Shown: positions 1 to 10,460 of the stretch, in pieces
Numbering within the stretch: the first letter of the stretch is position 1
Layout of the letters: each line of letters starts with the position of its first letter
From: Tessaracoccus flavus
GTDB taxonomy: Bacteria; Actinomycetota; Actinomycetes; Propionibacteriales; Propionibacteriaceae
NCBI RefSeq assembly: GCF_001997295.1
Contig: NZ_CP019605.1
Span: 2,170,001 to 2,234,000, forward strand
Direction of reading: 5' to 3'
DNA: 64,000 nucleotides
Notes under the pieces: model-generated
Told to the model about the DNA's origin: nothing
The model's database searches: none
The model's input: the letters and a program-made list of their open reading frames with translations, nothing else
Program-made: the position numbers and the translations under genes

Positions 1-1489
1 CAAAGCCTTCGGCGTGGATGTAGGCGAGCTCCTTCAGCTTCAACGCCCCCTCGAGGGCGACGGGGTAGCCCACGTGGCGACCGAGGAACAGCACCGACGG
101 CGAGTCGACGAACTCGCGCGCGAGGTCAAGGACCTGCTGCTGCTGGTCGAGCATGTGCTGGATCGCTGCGGGCATGCGCTCCAGTTCGCGCAGCAGGGCG
201 TCGATCTCGTCGCCGTACTTCATGCCGCGCACCTGGGCCAGGTACAGGCCGAGCAGGTAGCAGGCGATGAGCTGTGTCGTGAAGCCCTTGGTGGAGGCGA
301 CGCCGATCTCCGGCCCGGCGTGCGTGTAGATCACCGCGTCCGACTCGCGCGGGATCGTGGCACCGTTGGTGTTGCAGATGGCGATCACCTTGGCGTGCTG
401 CTCGCGCGCGTGCCGGATGGCCATGAGCGTGTCGGCGGTTTCACCGGATTGGGAGATCGTCACCACCAGCGTCATGGGATCGATGATCGGGTCGCGGTAG
501 CGGAACTCGGAGGCCAGCTCCACCTCGCACGGGATGCGGGTCCAGTGCTCGATGGCGTACTTGGCCACCAGCCCGGAGTAGAAGGAGGTGCCAGAGGCGA
601 TGATGACGATCTTGTTGATCCGGCGGAGCGTCTCGGGGCTGATCCGCAGTTCGTCCAGCACGAGTTCGCACCGCTCGTTGAGGCGCCCGAGCAGAGTGTC
701 GGCCACGGCCTTGGGCTGCTCGAAGATCTCCTTGCGCATGAACCAGTCGTAGCCCTGCTTCTGGGCGGCCGCGAGGTCCCAGTCGACGTGGAACTCGTTG
801 GTCTGCGCAGGCTGGCCGTCGAACGTGGTGATGCTCACCCCGGCCGGCGTGAGCTCCACGATCTGGTCCTGCCCCAGCTCGATCGCTTCTCTGGTGAACT
901 CGATGAACGCGGCCACGTCGGAGGCGACGAAGTACTCGCCCTCCCCCACTCCCACGACCAGAGGAGAGTTGCGCCGGGCGGCGACGATGCGCTGCGGGTC
1001 GGCTGCGTCGATCGCCACCAGAGTGAACGCTCCCTCGAGGACAGCGACGACGGCACGCATGGCGTCGACGAGCCCCTTGCCGCCCTCGACCTCGCGCCGC
1101 AGCAGGTGCGCGGCGACCTCGGAATCCGTGTCCGAGCCGTACTCCTCGACGCCCAGGTCGGCGCGCAGCTGATCGTGGTTCTCGATGATGCCGTTGTGCA
1201 CGATCGCGATCCGCCCCGCGACATGCGGATGGGAGTTGCGGTCAGTCGGGGCGCCGTGCGTGGCCCACCGCGTGTGACCGATCGCGACGCCCCCAGAGGG
1301 CATGGGCCGCTCGTCGATCTCGGAGGCCAGGTTACCGATCTTGCCCGCCCGCTTGCGCCACTCGATCTTCCCCTCGCTAGGCACTGCAATGCCCGCCGAG
1401 TCGTACCCGCGGTACTCCAGCCTGCGTAGCCCGCTCAGTACGACGTCGAGTCCGTCACGATGTCCGAGGTATCCAACAATTCCACACAC
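1..1489 (-). CDS. glmS: Glutamine--fructose-6-phosphate aminotransferase, 3' end cut by window edge
   Basis: This enzyme makes glucosamine-6-phosphate from fructose-6-phosphate and glutamine, the first step towards UDP-GlcNAc and peptidoglycan. The visible 496 residues start MCGIVGYLGH, so Cys2 becomes the N-terminal nucleophile of the class II glutamine amidotransferase domain (about residues 1-215). The first SIS sugar-isomerase domain follows (VIIASGTSFYSG, TISQSGETADT) and the second has begun (FLGRHVGYPVALEGALKLKE) when the window ends. Family members are about 610-620 residues, so roughly 115 residues lie outside. I chose the GTG start because only it places Cys at position 2, and a TACGGT -10 box lies 7 nt upstream, which suggests a leaderless transcript. 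The gene is divergent from coaA. Confidence 0.96.
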   Translation of the reverse strand, partial: MCGIVGYLGHRDGLDVVLSGLRRLEYRGYDSAGIAVPSEGKIEWRKRAGKIGNLASEIDERPMPSGGVAIGHTRWATHGAPTDRNSHPHVAGRIAIVHNGIIENHDQLRADLGVEEYGSDTDSEVAAHLLRREVEGGKGLVDAMRAVVAVLEGAFTLVAIDAADPQRIVAARRNSPLVVGVGEGEYFVASDVAAFIEFTREAIELGQDQIVELTPAGVSITTFDGQPAQTNEFHVDWDLAAAQKQGYDWFMRKEIFEQPKAVADTLLGRLNERCELVLDELRISPETLRRINKIVIIASGTSFYSGLVAKYAIEHWTRIPCEVELASEFRYRDPIIDPMTLVVTISQSGETADTLMAIRHAREQHAKVIAICNTNGATIPRESDAVIYTHAGPEIGVASTKGFTTQLIACYLLGLYLAQVRGMKYGDEIDALLRELERMPAAIQHMLDQQQQVLDLAREFVDSPSVLFLGRHVGYPVALEGALKLKELAYIHAEGF

Positions 1490-1496
1490 GGCGAAA

Positions 1497-1502
1497 ACCG
1501 TA
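1497..1502 (-). promoter_or_regulatory. -10 box of glmS
   Basis: TACGGT on the minus strand lies 7 nt before the GTG of glmS, the spacing expected when transcription starts at the first base of the start codon. No -35 element is obvious. Confidence 0.5.
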
Positions 1503-1651
1503 CATGATGGCTGCGCGTTTCTTGACATCCCATGCCGTGGGGGTCTCTCCCCTCTGGGTTGCGGGTCCGTCGACCGACGCCTCGGGAACTGGGGCGACGA
1601 TGCCCCCGGCCCGCTAGGCTGGCCCGCGTCCACGACCACGAAGGAGTGCCG

Positions 1652-2584
1652 GTGCCCGGACCCTACGTCACGCTCGACCGTCGCGCCTGGGCGGACCTCG
1701 CAGACGCCACCGAGATCGACCTCGACGAGGAGACGCTCGCGCGCCTGCGCGGCATCGGCGACCCGACGTCGGTGCGCGACATCGCGGAGGTCTACCGTCC
1801 GCTGACCCAGCTGCTCCACCTCCACATGGCCAACACCGGCAGGCTGTTCGCGCAGAGCAACGACTTCCTCGGCCTCAACGAGCGACGAACCCCGTTCGTC
1901 ATCGCCGTCGCGGGGTCGGTCGCAGTGGGCAAGTCGACGGTCTCCCGACTCCTGCAGGAGCTGTTGCGTCGTGCGCCGGGCAGCCCGCGCGTCGACCTCG
2001 TCACCACCGACGGCTTCCTCTACCCGAACTCCGAACTGGAGCAGCGGGGGCTCCTCGAGAACAAAGGCTTCCCCGAGTCCTACAACCGCCGCGCTCTGTT
2101 GGAGTTCGTCATGGCCGTGAAGTCCGGTGAGCCGCGCGTCACGGCGCCGGTCTACAGCCACATGATCTACGACATCGCCGAGGGCGAGCACGTGGTCGTC
2201 GAGAGCCCCGACATCCTCATCCTCGAGGGCCTCAACGTCCTGCAGCCCGCGCGGACGGTCGCGGATGGAGGTACCGGGCTCGCGGTCAGCGACTTCTTCG
2301 ACTTCTCGGTGTTCGTCGACGCCGACGAGGATCACATCAAGGCGTGGTTCATGGAACGGTTCATGGAGCTTCGCCGCACGGCGTTCACCGACGAGCGCAG
2401 CTTCTTCAAGCGGTTCACCGAACTGTCCGATGAGGAGGCGGTGGCCGTCGGCGAGCAGGTCTGGGAAGAGACGAACGGGCCCAACCTCCGCGAGAACATT
2501 GCCCCGACCCGTGGCCGCGCGACGGCGATCCTGCTCAAGGACCACACCCACGCCATCGACTCCATCATGATCCGCAAGGTCTAG
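1652..2584 (+). CDS. coaA: Type I pantothenate kinase
   Basis: CoaA phosphorylates pantothenate with ATP, the first and controlling step of coenzyme A synthesis in the cytosol. The 310-residue product has the family's usual length and the P-loop GSVAVGKS at residues 88-95, followed by VTTDGFLYPN and ILEGLNVLQ, typical of bacterial CoaA. The frame stays open 40 codons further upstream, but I chose the GTG at 1652 because AAGGAG lies 5 nt before it and the upstream residues do not resemble the family. A TAGGCT -10-like box is at 1615-1620. The gene ends 1 nt before the next kinase gene, so the two are probably co-transcribed. Confidence 0.95.
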   Translation: MPGPYVTLDRRAWADLADATEIDLDEETLARLRGIGDPTSVRDIAEVYRPLTQLLHLHMANTGRLFAQSNDFLGLNERRTPFVIAVAGSVAVGKSTVSRLLQELLRRAPGSPRVDLVTTDGFLYPNSELEQRGLLENKGFPESYNRRALLEFVMAVKSGEPRVTAPVYSHMIYDIAEGEHVVVESPDILILEGLNVLQPARTVADGGTGLAVSDFFDFSVFVDADEDHIKAWFMERFMELRRTAFTDERSFFKRFTELSDEEAVAVGEQVWEETNGPNLRENIAPTRGRATAILLKDHTHAIDSIMIRKV

Positions 2585-2585
2585 C

Positions 2586-3446
2586 GTGACGCTGGACGTG
2601 GTGGTGGTCGGCAACGCCGGGGTGGACACGAACGTCTACCTGGCGGGAGCGGACGTTGACTGGTCTCGTGAGTCGAACTTCACCGAGAACCGCGACTACG
2701 TCGGCCAGGCGGGTGGCTACGCCGCCCGCGGCTATGCCCAGCTGGGCTACCGGACCGGCTTCATCGGCTCGCTGGGCGACGACCCGGCAGGCGGCATGGT
2801 CCGGGCGGCCTTCGCCCGCGATGGGATCGACCAGCGTGGGGTCTTCAACGATCCTTCGGGCACTGCGCGCAGCGTCAACATCATGGGCAGTGACGGGTCG
2901 CGGAAGAACTTCTACGACGGCCGGGGCCACCTCGACCTCGATCCGCCGCGCGCCACGGAGATTCTGGCCGGCGTTCAGCTCGTGCACATGAACCTCGCCA
3001 ATTGGGCGCGACACCTGATCCCCGGCGCGCATGCCGCGGGGGCCACCGTGGCCTGCGATCTCCAGGACGTCGCTGACCTCGACGATCCGTACCGCCGCGC
3101 CTTCGTTGACGGCGCGCATTATCTGTTCGCCTCCGCCGCCAATTCGAAGGGTGAGGAACTCGCGCGCGCCTTGATGCGCCGTCGGCCGGACGCCACCGTC
3201 GTCATCGGCTTGGGCGCACGCGGGTGCGCGGTAGCCGATGCGGACGGCTACGAGGAGTTCCCGGCCCCGCCGTCCGACCTCCCGCTGGTCGACACGAACG
3301 GCGCCGGCGACTCCCTGGCGGTCGGCTTCCTCAGCGCCCGGGTGCTCGACGGCCTGCCCGTGGTGGCCGCCGTCGCCCGCGGCCAGGCGGCCGCCCGCTG
3401 GTGCTGCGCCCAGCGGGCCAGCACCGACCACCTCTACCGCGGCTGA
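2586..3446 (+). CDS. PfkB-family carbohydrate kinase
   Basis: The 286-residue product is a ribokinase-fold sugar or nucleoside kinase. The N-terminal DVVVVGNAGVDTNVYLAG strand and the GGYAARGYAQLGYRTGFIGSLGDD region form the substrate-binding part. DTNGAGD at about residues 236-242 is the PfkB signature 2 with the catalytic Asp and anion hole. The substrate cannot be read from the sequence; ribose, fructose and adenosine-like substrates all occur in this family. The GTG start follows the coaA stop by one base, so translation is probably coupled. The C-terminus is a little shorter than in many ribokinases (about 300 residues). Confidence 0.85.
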   Translation: MTLDVVVVGNAGVDTNVYLAGADVDWSRESNFTENRDYVGQAGGYAARGYAQLGYRTGFIGSLGDDPAGGMVRAAFARDGIDQRGVFNDPSGTARSVNIMGSDGSRKNFYDGRGHLDLDPPRATEILAGVQLVHMNLANWARHLIPGAHAAGATVACDLQDVADLDDPYRRAFVDGAHYLFASAANSKGEELARALMRRRPDATVVIGLGARGCAVADADGYEEFPAPPSDLPLVDTNGAGDSLAVGFLSARVLDGLPVVAAVARGQAAARWCCAQRASTDHLYRG

Positions 3447-3488
3447 GCGAAGTGTGAGCAGCCGCGCGCGCCGCGTAAAGTGGCCGGC

Positions 3489-4928
<1,440 letters not shown>

Positions 4929-4955
4929 CGCCGGGCTGGGCCCAGCGTGCTGAGC

Positions 4956-5777
4956 TCAGTCCTCCGACTCGCTGACCACGCGCGACTCCCGGCGACGGTG
5001 CAGCAGGGGCCGGATGATCGTGGCGACCTCGGTCGGGTGCGACACCGGCACCTGGTGGGCCGCACCGTCGATGATGTGCAGACCTCCGCGCAGGACGGTC
5101 TCGGCGACGTATTCGACGTTCTCAAGTGGCGTGGAGGAGTCCCGTTCGCCGGCAATGGCGATCACCGGGATGCGGATGAGGGAGAGCTCTTCGCGCATGT
5201 CATGCTCAGCGAGTGCCCGGCACAGCTGCGCGTAGGAGTGGTCGTCGGCGACGGAGAGCCCCTCCATGATCGCGTCCACGACGGCGGGACGCTGAGCGCG
5301 GAACGTCGGGGTGAACCACCGCTTGACGGTCTCGTCGACCAGGACCTGGGTGCCCTTCTCCTCGACCATGTCGGCTCGCTCGCGCCACCGGTCGGGCTCC
5401 CCCACCTTCGCGGCGGACGCCACCATGACGACGCCTGCGAACTTCTCCGGGTAATCGCGCGCCACGTGCAGCGCGACGGCACCGGAGATCGACAGGCCTG
5501 CGAACCAGATGGGCACGTCGCCCTCCTCGGCGCGGATCTTGTCGGCGACCTGGGCGATTCCGGCGGCCAGTTCGTCGAGCGACGGCTCGACCTCGTCGTC
5601 CCACACCGGCGCCAGCCCCGTCCCGGGGAGGTCGACAAAGATCACCCTCGCCTCGTGGATGAGCTGCGCGGCGACCGGCGTCCACTGATGGGTGGCGTTG
5701 CCCCCAAGGCTGGGCCCGACGATCAGTACGCGCTCGGCGGGCGTCTCGGGGTTGTAGACGGTCCAGTTGAGTTCCAC
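4956..5777 (-). CDS. Alpha/beta hydrolase
   Basis: The 273-residue cytosolic alpha/beta-hydrolase has a nucleophile elbow GLSISG (Ser96), an oxyanion region GPSLGGNATH near the N-terminus, an acid after strand 6 (IAIAGERDSSTP) and a C-terminal histidine (GAAHQVPVSHP). It resembles the PcaD (3-oxoadipate enol-lactonase) and haloperoxidase-like branch, but no catechol pathway genes are nearby, so the substrate is unknown. The fifth position of the nucleophile elbow is Ser rather than Gly. Its 3' end faces pepP with a 27-nt gap. It is preceded on the same strand by the methyltransferase at 5817. Confidence 0.85.
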   Translation of the reverse strand: MELNWTVYNPETPAERVLIVGPSLGGNATHQWTPVAAQLIHEARVIFVDLPGTGLAPVWDDEVEPSLDELAAGIAQVADKIRAEEGDVPIWFAGLSISGAVALHVARDYPEKFAGVVMVASAAKVGEPDRWRERADMVEEKGTQVLVDETVKRWFTPTFRAQRPAVVDAIMEGLSVADDHSYAQLCRALAEHDMREELSLIRIPVIAIAGERDSSTPLENVEYVAETVLRGGLHIIDGAAHQVPVSHPTEVATIIRPLLHRRRESRVVSESED

Positions 5778-5816
5778 GGCGGCCTCCTCAGCTCACGACG
5801 AGTTACGCCAGAAAAC

Positions 5817-6470
5817 CTACCCGACCCGGTGGCCGGTCGAGGCGACGGGGTCAACCTCGGGGCCCGTCCGCAGGCCCAGCGCCTGCACGACCGAGCTCAG
5901 CCCCTGGTGCCCCATTCCCTCGAAGATGCGGCGTTCGACCAGCCGAACGTCGAGGTGCCAGCCCTGCCAGTCGGCCAGGACGTCCTCGCGCGTGGTCAGC
6001 AGTTCGGGCTGCTTGGGGCCGCCCGTGCCGAGCGCGAGCTGCGCGGGGGTGTAGTTCTCCAGGATCAGGGCGGCGCCGGGGGCGCTCTGCCTCGTCACGG
6101 CCTGCGCCACCCGTTGGCGTAGCTCAGGGCGCAGGTGGACGAAGATCACGACGACAGCGTCCCAGGGACGGGGCGGATCCGGGTCGTCGACCCACTGAGC
6201 CAGATCGACCTGCCGGGTCTCGATGGAGACGCCGCGCTCGGCGGCCAGCGCCTCGGCTTTGGCGAGCGCCACGCCCGAGAAGTCCAGGCTGACGACGCTG
6301 TGGCCGCGCTCCGCGAGCCACACGCCGTTGCGCCCCTCCCCATCGCCTAGACACAGCACCCGAGAGCCGGGGCGCAGCAGGCGGGCCTGCGCCTTGAGGA
6401 AGTCGTTGGGCCGGTAGCCGAACAGGTAGTTGGGATGGGAGTAGCGGGAGTCCCAGAGCTCGGCCGTCAC
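5817..6470 (-). CDS. Class I SAM-dependent methyltransferase (TehB-like)
   Basis: The 217-residue product has motif I VLCLGDGEGRNG (about residues 38-49), the acidic loop VSLDFSGVAL and a conserved LAQW segment after the third strand, as in TehB and thiopurine-type small-molecule methyltransferases. The substrate cannot be inferred; TehB-like proteins act on oxyanions and other small nucleophiles. Its GTG start overlaps the stop of the upstream gene as GTGA, so the two are translationally coupled. Confidence in the fold is high and in the substrate low. Confidence 0.85.
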   Translation of the reverse strand: MTAELWDSRYSHPNYLFGYRPNDFLKAQARLLRPGSRVLCLGDGEGRNGVWLAERGHSVVSLDFSGVALAKAEALAAERGVSIETRQVDLAQWVDDPDPPRPWDAVVVIFVHLRPELRQRVAQAVTRQSAPGAALILENYTPAQLALGTGGPKQPELLTTREDVLADWQGWHLDVRLVERRIFEGMGHQGLSSVVQALGLRTGPEVDPVASTGHRVG

Positions 6471-6967
6471 TCGAACTGAGCTGCCCGGGCGCCCGGACGC
6501 CTGGCCAACAGGTCGCGCGCCTCTTGCGCCACGCGGTGCTCGGCGAGGATCTCGTAGCTCGTCGCGACGGTTTGGCGAGCCGAGTTGAAGTCGCGCTTGC
6601 CGCCGCTGAGCGAGTAGGCCAGCGCGCGGAACAAGACGCCGAACACGATGCCCATGGCCAGTCCCACCCAGAGCATCGCCCAGTTGCCGTTGCCGACGAA
6701 CAGCACGAGCATCAGGCCGACCAGCAGACCGGTGGAGATGCCGGAGACTGCTCCCTCCCCGAGCACACTGCCCCAGGTACGTCGACCCGTGACTCGTTCG
6801 AGCAGCCTCAGGTTGGTTCCCACGATGAGGATGTTCTCCACGGCGAACTTCTCATCGGCGAGGTAGTCAACCGCGGCCTGGGCCTCCTCGTACGTCGGAT
6901 ACTCGGCCACGTGCTGCGGGTAGTTCAGCTGCAGGATCTTGTTCGGAATCACTGGTGGTTGGGTCAC
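6467..6967 (-). CDS. General-stress-type membrane protein
   Basis: The 166-residue product has an N-terminal soluble module (YPTYEEAQAAVDYLADEKFAVENILIVG) of the general stress protein 17M-like type. Two close hydrophobic helices follow: GAVSGISTGLLVGLMLVLF and WAMLWVGLAMGIVFGVLF. The C-terminus is charged. The frame stays open far upstream over the opposite-strand CBS gene, but the GTG at 6967 starts exactly at the conserved part (VTQPPVIPNK). In mycobacteria a protein of this kind sits beside the MgtE-N/CBS gene, and the same adjacency is seen here. The role is unknown. Confidence 0.75.
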   Translation of the reverse strand: MTQPPVIPNKILQLNYPQHVAEYPTYEEAQAAVDYLADEKFAVENILIVGTNLRLLERVTGRRTWGSVLGEGAVSGISTGLLVGLMLVLFVGNGNWAMLWVGLAMGIVFGVLFRALAYSLSGGKRDFNSARQTVATSYEILAEHRVAQEARDLLARRPGARAAQFE

Positions 6968-7038
6968 GCCAGCGATCCTACCCGTCCGATCTGAGCGTGC
7001 TGCCTGCCGCGCCCCCACTCTCCAGCCTGCTTGTCCAC

Positions 7039-7044
7039 TACATT
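7039..7044 (+). promoter_or_regulatory. -10 box of the PRC/MgtE-N/CBS gene
   Basis: TACATT is 7 nt before the ATG at 7052. It lies between that ATG and an upstream in-frame TTG (7031), so it decides for the ATG as start. Confidence 0.5.
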
Positions 7045-7051
7045 TGGCCCC

Positions 7052-8326
7052 ATGGTCGCCAAGGATTCGCAGGTCTTCATCTCGCGCGTCATCGGTTTGC
7101 CCATCGTTGACGCGGCCGGGGATCAGGTGGGCCGGGTCAAAGACGTCGTGTGCTACCTGCGCACCGACGGCAAGGCTCCAAGGGTGAAGGGCCTCGTCGT
7201 CGAGCTCTTCGCCCGTGCCCGCATCTTCATGCCGATCATCCGGGTGCGCGACATCACCCCTAATCAGGTGGCGATCCTCGGACAGGTCGACACCCGGAAG
7301 TTCCAGCGCCGTGAATCGGAGATCCTCGTCGCAGCCGATCTCTTCGACCGCAGCATCGAGCGCACGAACCGCACCAAGATCCTCGACGTGTCCATGCACC
7401 AGGTGCGCAACCGCGAATGGGAGTTGCTCTCCGTGGCCCTGCGCACCACCACCGGCGTGGGCCGGTTCGGACTGGGCGGCCGCACCCCGCCCAAGGTGGT
7501 CGGCTGGCGTGAGATCCCCGAGCTGATCCTCAAGACGGGCCGCACCGCTGCCCACCTCGTCGCCGAGTTCTCCGACATGAAGGCCGCCGACGTGGCGCGG
7601 GAACTGCACGACCTCGAGCCCGAGTCCCTGGCCGCCGTCGTCGACGCGCTCGACGACGAGACGCTCGCCGAGGCCATCGAGGAACTCCCCGAGGATGAGC
7701 AGATCGAGCTGATCTCCCAGATGGACACTGCCCGCGCGGCAGACATCCTGAGCGAGATGGATCCCGACGACGCCGCCGACCTCATCAAGGATCTTCCGCA
7801 GGACGTGGCCGAGGACCTGCTGCAGCGGATGGAACCGGAGGACGCCTCCGACGTGCGCCGGCTCCTCGTGTACGAAGAGTTCACCGCCGGCGGCATGATG
7901 ACGCCGGAGCCGATCATCCTGGACACAGGGGCGACGGTCGCCGAGGCGCTTGCCCACGCCCGGGAGGAGTCGTTGACGCCCGCCCTGGCCTCCATGGTCT
8001 TCGTCACCCGACCCCCGTTGGAGACACCGTCGGGCCGTTACGTGGGCGCGGTGCATTTTCAGCGTCTGCTGCGCGAACCCCCGACGACGCTCGTGGTCAA
8101 CATGCTCGACGACAACCTCGAGCCGCTGCATCCCCAGGCGCCGCTGGCTCAGGTGAGCAGGTTCCTCGCCACGTACAACATGGTGGTTGCGCCCGTCGTC
8201 AACGACGACGGCGCCCTGGTGGGGGCGGTCACCGTCGATGACGTACTCGACCACATGCTGCCGGACGACTGGCGCGGCGACCAGATGGACCGCCCGGCCA
8301 CGGAGGTGAACCATGGCGCGCTATGA
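7052..8326 (+). CDS. PRC-barrel / MgtE-N / CBS-domain protein without a channel domain
   Basis: The 424-residue soluble protein begins with a PRC-barrel-like part (SRVIGLPIVDAAGDQVGRVKDVVC). An acidic MgtE N-terminal superhelical domain follows (about residues 175-275, with repeated EELPEDEQIELISQMD and DPDDAADLIKDLPQDVA helices). A CBS pair completes it (GGMMTPEPIILDTGATVAEA to VTVDDVLDHMLPDD). Full MgtE magnesium channels carry five membrane helices after the CBS pair; none is present here. The protein is likely a magnesium- or nucleotide-responsive regulator. It heads a tight cluster: the next gene starts 14 nt inside its 3' end. Confidence 0.88.
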   Translation: MVAKDSQVFISRVIGLPIVDAAGDQVGRVKDVVCYLRTDGKAPRVKGLVVELFARARIFMPIIRVRDITPNQVAILGQVDTRKFQRRESEILVAADLFDRSIERTNRTKILDVSMHQVRNREWELLSVALRTTTGVGRFGLGGRTPPKVVGWREIPELILKTGRTAAHLVAEFSDMKAADVARELHDLEPESLAAVVDALDDETLAEAIEELPEDEQIELISQMDTARAADILSEMDPDDAADLIKDLPQDVAEDLLQRMEPEDASDVRRLLVYEEFTAGGMMTPEPIILDTGATVAEALAHAREESLTPALASMVFVTRPPLETPSGRYVGAVHFQRLLREPPTTLVVNMLDDNLEPLHPQAPLAQVSRFLATYNMVVAPVVNDDGALVGAVTVDDVLDHMLPDDWRGDQMDRPATEVNHGAL

Positions 8327-8819
8327 GCGGGAGACCCTCTCAGAACCCGGACGGCGCCGCCCGCTGCTGCCCAAGGTCCAGCTCGACTCTGAAGCGTTCG
8401 GCGCGTTCGCCGAGGCAGCTGCGCGATTCATGGGGACCGGCAAGTTCATCGTCTACATGACTGTGTTCGTTGTCGTGTGGATCACGCTCAACGTCGTGGG
8501 GCTGTTGGGTCTCAAGTGGGACCCCTATCCCTTCATCCTGCTCAACCTGTTCTTCTCCACCCAGGCCTCGTACGCAGCCCCGTTGATCCTGCTCGCCCAG
8601 AACCGGCAGGAGGTTCGCGACAAGATGAGCCTCGACGATGATCGTCGCATCGCCGCTCAGGCACGTGCCGACATGGATTTCCTGGCCCGAGAGATCGCCG
8701 CCATCCGGATGAACCTCGGCGAACTGGCCACCCGAGACTTCGTCAGGGGCGAGCTCCGCACTGAGCTTCGTGAGTTGGCGGAACGCCTGGAGCGCACTGG
8801 CGAGGACGTGACCACGTGA
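8313..8819 (+). CDS. DUF1003 membrane protein
   Basis: The 168-residue product matches the DUF1003 pattern: a short charged N-terminus, two membrane helices (FIVYMTVFVVVWITLNVVGL and the PYPFILLNLFFSTQASYAAP segment), the conserved NRQEVRDKMSLDDDRR stretch, then a charged helix. Its start overlaps the CBS gene by 14 nt and its stop overlaps the next gene as GTGA, so three proteins are translationally linked. The CBS/DUF1003 pairing is conserved in actinobacteria. The biochemical role is not known. Confidence 0.85.
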   Translation: MARYERETLSEPGRRRPLLPKVQLDSEAFGAFAEAAARFMGTGKFIVYMTVFVVVWITLNVVGLLGLKWDPYPFILLNLFFSTQASYAAPLILLAQNRQEVRDKMSLDDDRRIAAQARADMDFLAREIAAIRMNLGELATRDFVRGELRTELRELAERLERTGEDVTT

Positions 8820-9202
8820 CCGAACCCCGCCCCGAGGACGTCGCAGAACTGCCTCCGGCACCCGAGACGAGGGTGCGGTGGTTCGGCGTCGTGCTCCTCG
8901 CGGGGCATCTTGCGCTGCTGGTCATCGGCGCCGTAGCCCTCTGGCGCATCAGCGGCGGCGGCTGGCTGGGCGCCGCCGTGGCGGGGGCGTTCGCGGTGAT
9001 CTACGCGTTCGTGTGGCGGTACCTGCTGGCACCCGGCTCACGCACCCGGCTCGGGTTTCGCGAGCGGCTGACGACGTCGCTCATCCTGGGGCCGGTCGCG
9101 GTGGTCCTGGGTGCGTTGACCGATATCTGGCTGCCCGCCCTCATGGCCACCAGTATCGTCATCTTGTCGGACTCGCTGAACGAAAGCAGCCGCCGACGGT
9201 GA
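8816..9202 (+). CDS. Small integral membrane protein, unknown function
   Basis: I do not recognise a named family. The 128-residue product has a short acidic N-terminus (TEPRPEDVAELPPAPE) and four probable membrane segments: VVLLAGHLALLVIGAVAL, GAAVAGAFAVIYAFVWRYLL, a segment around SLILGPVAVVLGALTDIWL, and LMATSIVILSDSL. GTG overlaps the stop of the DUF1003 gene. Its position between the CBS/DUF1003 pair and mrp suggests it belongs to the same transcript. Confidence 0.65.
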   Translation: MTEPRPEDVAELPPAPETRVRWFGVVLLAGHLALLVIGAVALWRISGGGWLGAAVAGAFAVIYAFVWRYLLAPGSRTRLGFRERLTTSLILGPVAVVLGALTDIWLPALMATSIVILSDSLNESSRRR

Positions 9203-9264
9203 TCCGCGTCGGGGAAGCACGGCGGGAACTTGCGTGAATCGGGTTTGGCACGTAGTAAAGAGAC

Positions 9265-10416
9265 GTGACTGAACACCCGCTGCTCCCCCACGTCCGCGCC
9301 GCTCTCCATCAGGTGGAGGACCCCGAGATCCGACGCCCCATCACCGAACTCGGGATGGTCGACGAGATCCGTGCCGACGACGATGGGAACGTCTTCGTCC
9401 GAGTGCTCCTGACGGTTGCCGGGTGCCCGATGCGATCCGAAATCACCGGACGCGTGACCTCCGCCGTCACCGCCGTCGACGGGGTCAGCTCAGTGGATGT
9501 GGAGCTCGGTGTGATGAACGACGAGCAGCGCGAGGCCATGCGCACGATGCTCAGAGGTGGACAGCAGCAACGCGCCATCCCCTTCGCACAGCCCGGCAAT
9601 CTCACCCGCGTTCTGGCGGTGGCCTCCGGCAAGGGTGGCGTCGGCAAGTCGTCCGTCACCGTCAACCTCGCGCTCGCCCTGGCCAAGCAGGGGCGCGCCG
9701 TCGGCATCCTCGACGCCGACATCTACGGCCACTCGATCCCCGACCTGCTCGGCCTCGGCGATGCGCGGCCCACCGTCGTCGACGACATGATCATGCCGGT
9801 GCCCGCGATGGGGGGCCTGCGCGTCATCTCGATCGGCATGCTCAAGCCCTCCCGGGACCAGGTGGTCGCCTGGCGTGGCCCCATCCTGGACCGCGCCCTG
9901 ACCCAGCTCCTCGCCGACGTGTACTGGGGCGATCTCGACTACCTGCTGCTGGACCTGCCCCCCGGCACCGGCGACGTCGCGATGTCGCTGGGTCAGAAGA
10001 TCCCCTCCTCCGAGGTGCTCGTCGTCACCACCCCGCAGACCGCCGCCTCCGAGGTGGCCGAGCGCGCCGGGACGATGGCCCACATCCTGGAGCAGCGAGT
10101 CCTGGGAGTGGTCGAAAACATGAGTTGGATGGAGACCACCTGCCCCCACTGTGAGCAGAGCCACCGCCTGGAGCTGTTCGGCAGCGGTGGTGGCGCGCTG
10201 GTGGCAGAGGCGCTCACCGAGCGCTTCGTCTACGAGGTTCCGCTGCTGGCGCAGATCCCCTTCGACGAGTCGCTGCTGTCGGGCGGCGATCGCGGCACCC
10301 CGATCGTCGAGTCCCACCCCGACCACCCGTCGGCCCAGGCCATCACGGGGCTCGCCGAGCAGGTGGCGTCGCGCAAGAAGGGCCTCCTGGGGACGCGACT
10401 GCCCCTGGCCACCTGA
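9265..10416 (+). CDS. mrp: Mrp/ApbC-family iron-sulfur carrier ATPase
   Basis: This P-loop ATPase carries and delivers [4Fe-4S] clusters to apo-proteins. The 383-residue protein has an N-terminal MIP18/DUF59 domain (about residues 1-95, with ELGMVDEIRADDDG). A deviant Walker A GKGGVGKSS occupies residues 122-130, and the LDADIYGHSIPDLLGL and LDLPPGTGDVAMSLGQ segments follow. The CPHC pair (Cys293, Cys296) bridges a cluster between subunits. The GTG start is supported by the family N-terminus; a TAGTAA -10-like box lies 6 nt upstream. It is convergent with tatB. Confidence 0.95.
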   Translation: MTEHPLLPHVRAALHQVEDPEIRRPITELGMVDEIRADDDGNVFVRVLLTVAGCPMRSEITGRVTSAVTAVDGVSSVDVELGVMNDEQREAMRTMLRGGQQQRAIPFAQPGNLTRVLAVASGKGGVGKSSVTVNLALALAKQGRAVGILDADIYGHSIPDLLGLGDARPTVVDDMIMPVPAMGGLRVISIGMLKPSRDQVVAWRGPILDRALTQLLADVYWGDLDYLLLDLPPGTGDVAMSLGQKIPSSEVLVVTTPQTAASEVAERAGTMAHILEQRVLGVVENMSWMETTCPHCEQSHRLELFGSGGGALVAEALTERFVYEVPLLAQIPFDESLLSGGDRGTPIVESHPDHPSAQAITGLAEQVASRKKGLLGTRLPLAT

Positions 10417-10460
10417 TCGTCGACTCGACGCCGCCAGCGCCCTCCCCCGCGGAGAGACCG

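Noticed and set aside
6967..8314. Long N-terminal extension of the stress-type membrane protein
   Set aside because: It runs antisense to the PRC/MgtE-N/CBS gene and has Asp/His/Arg-rich shadow composition; the family start is at 6967.
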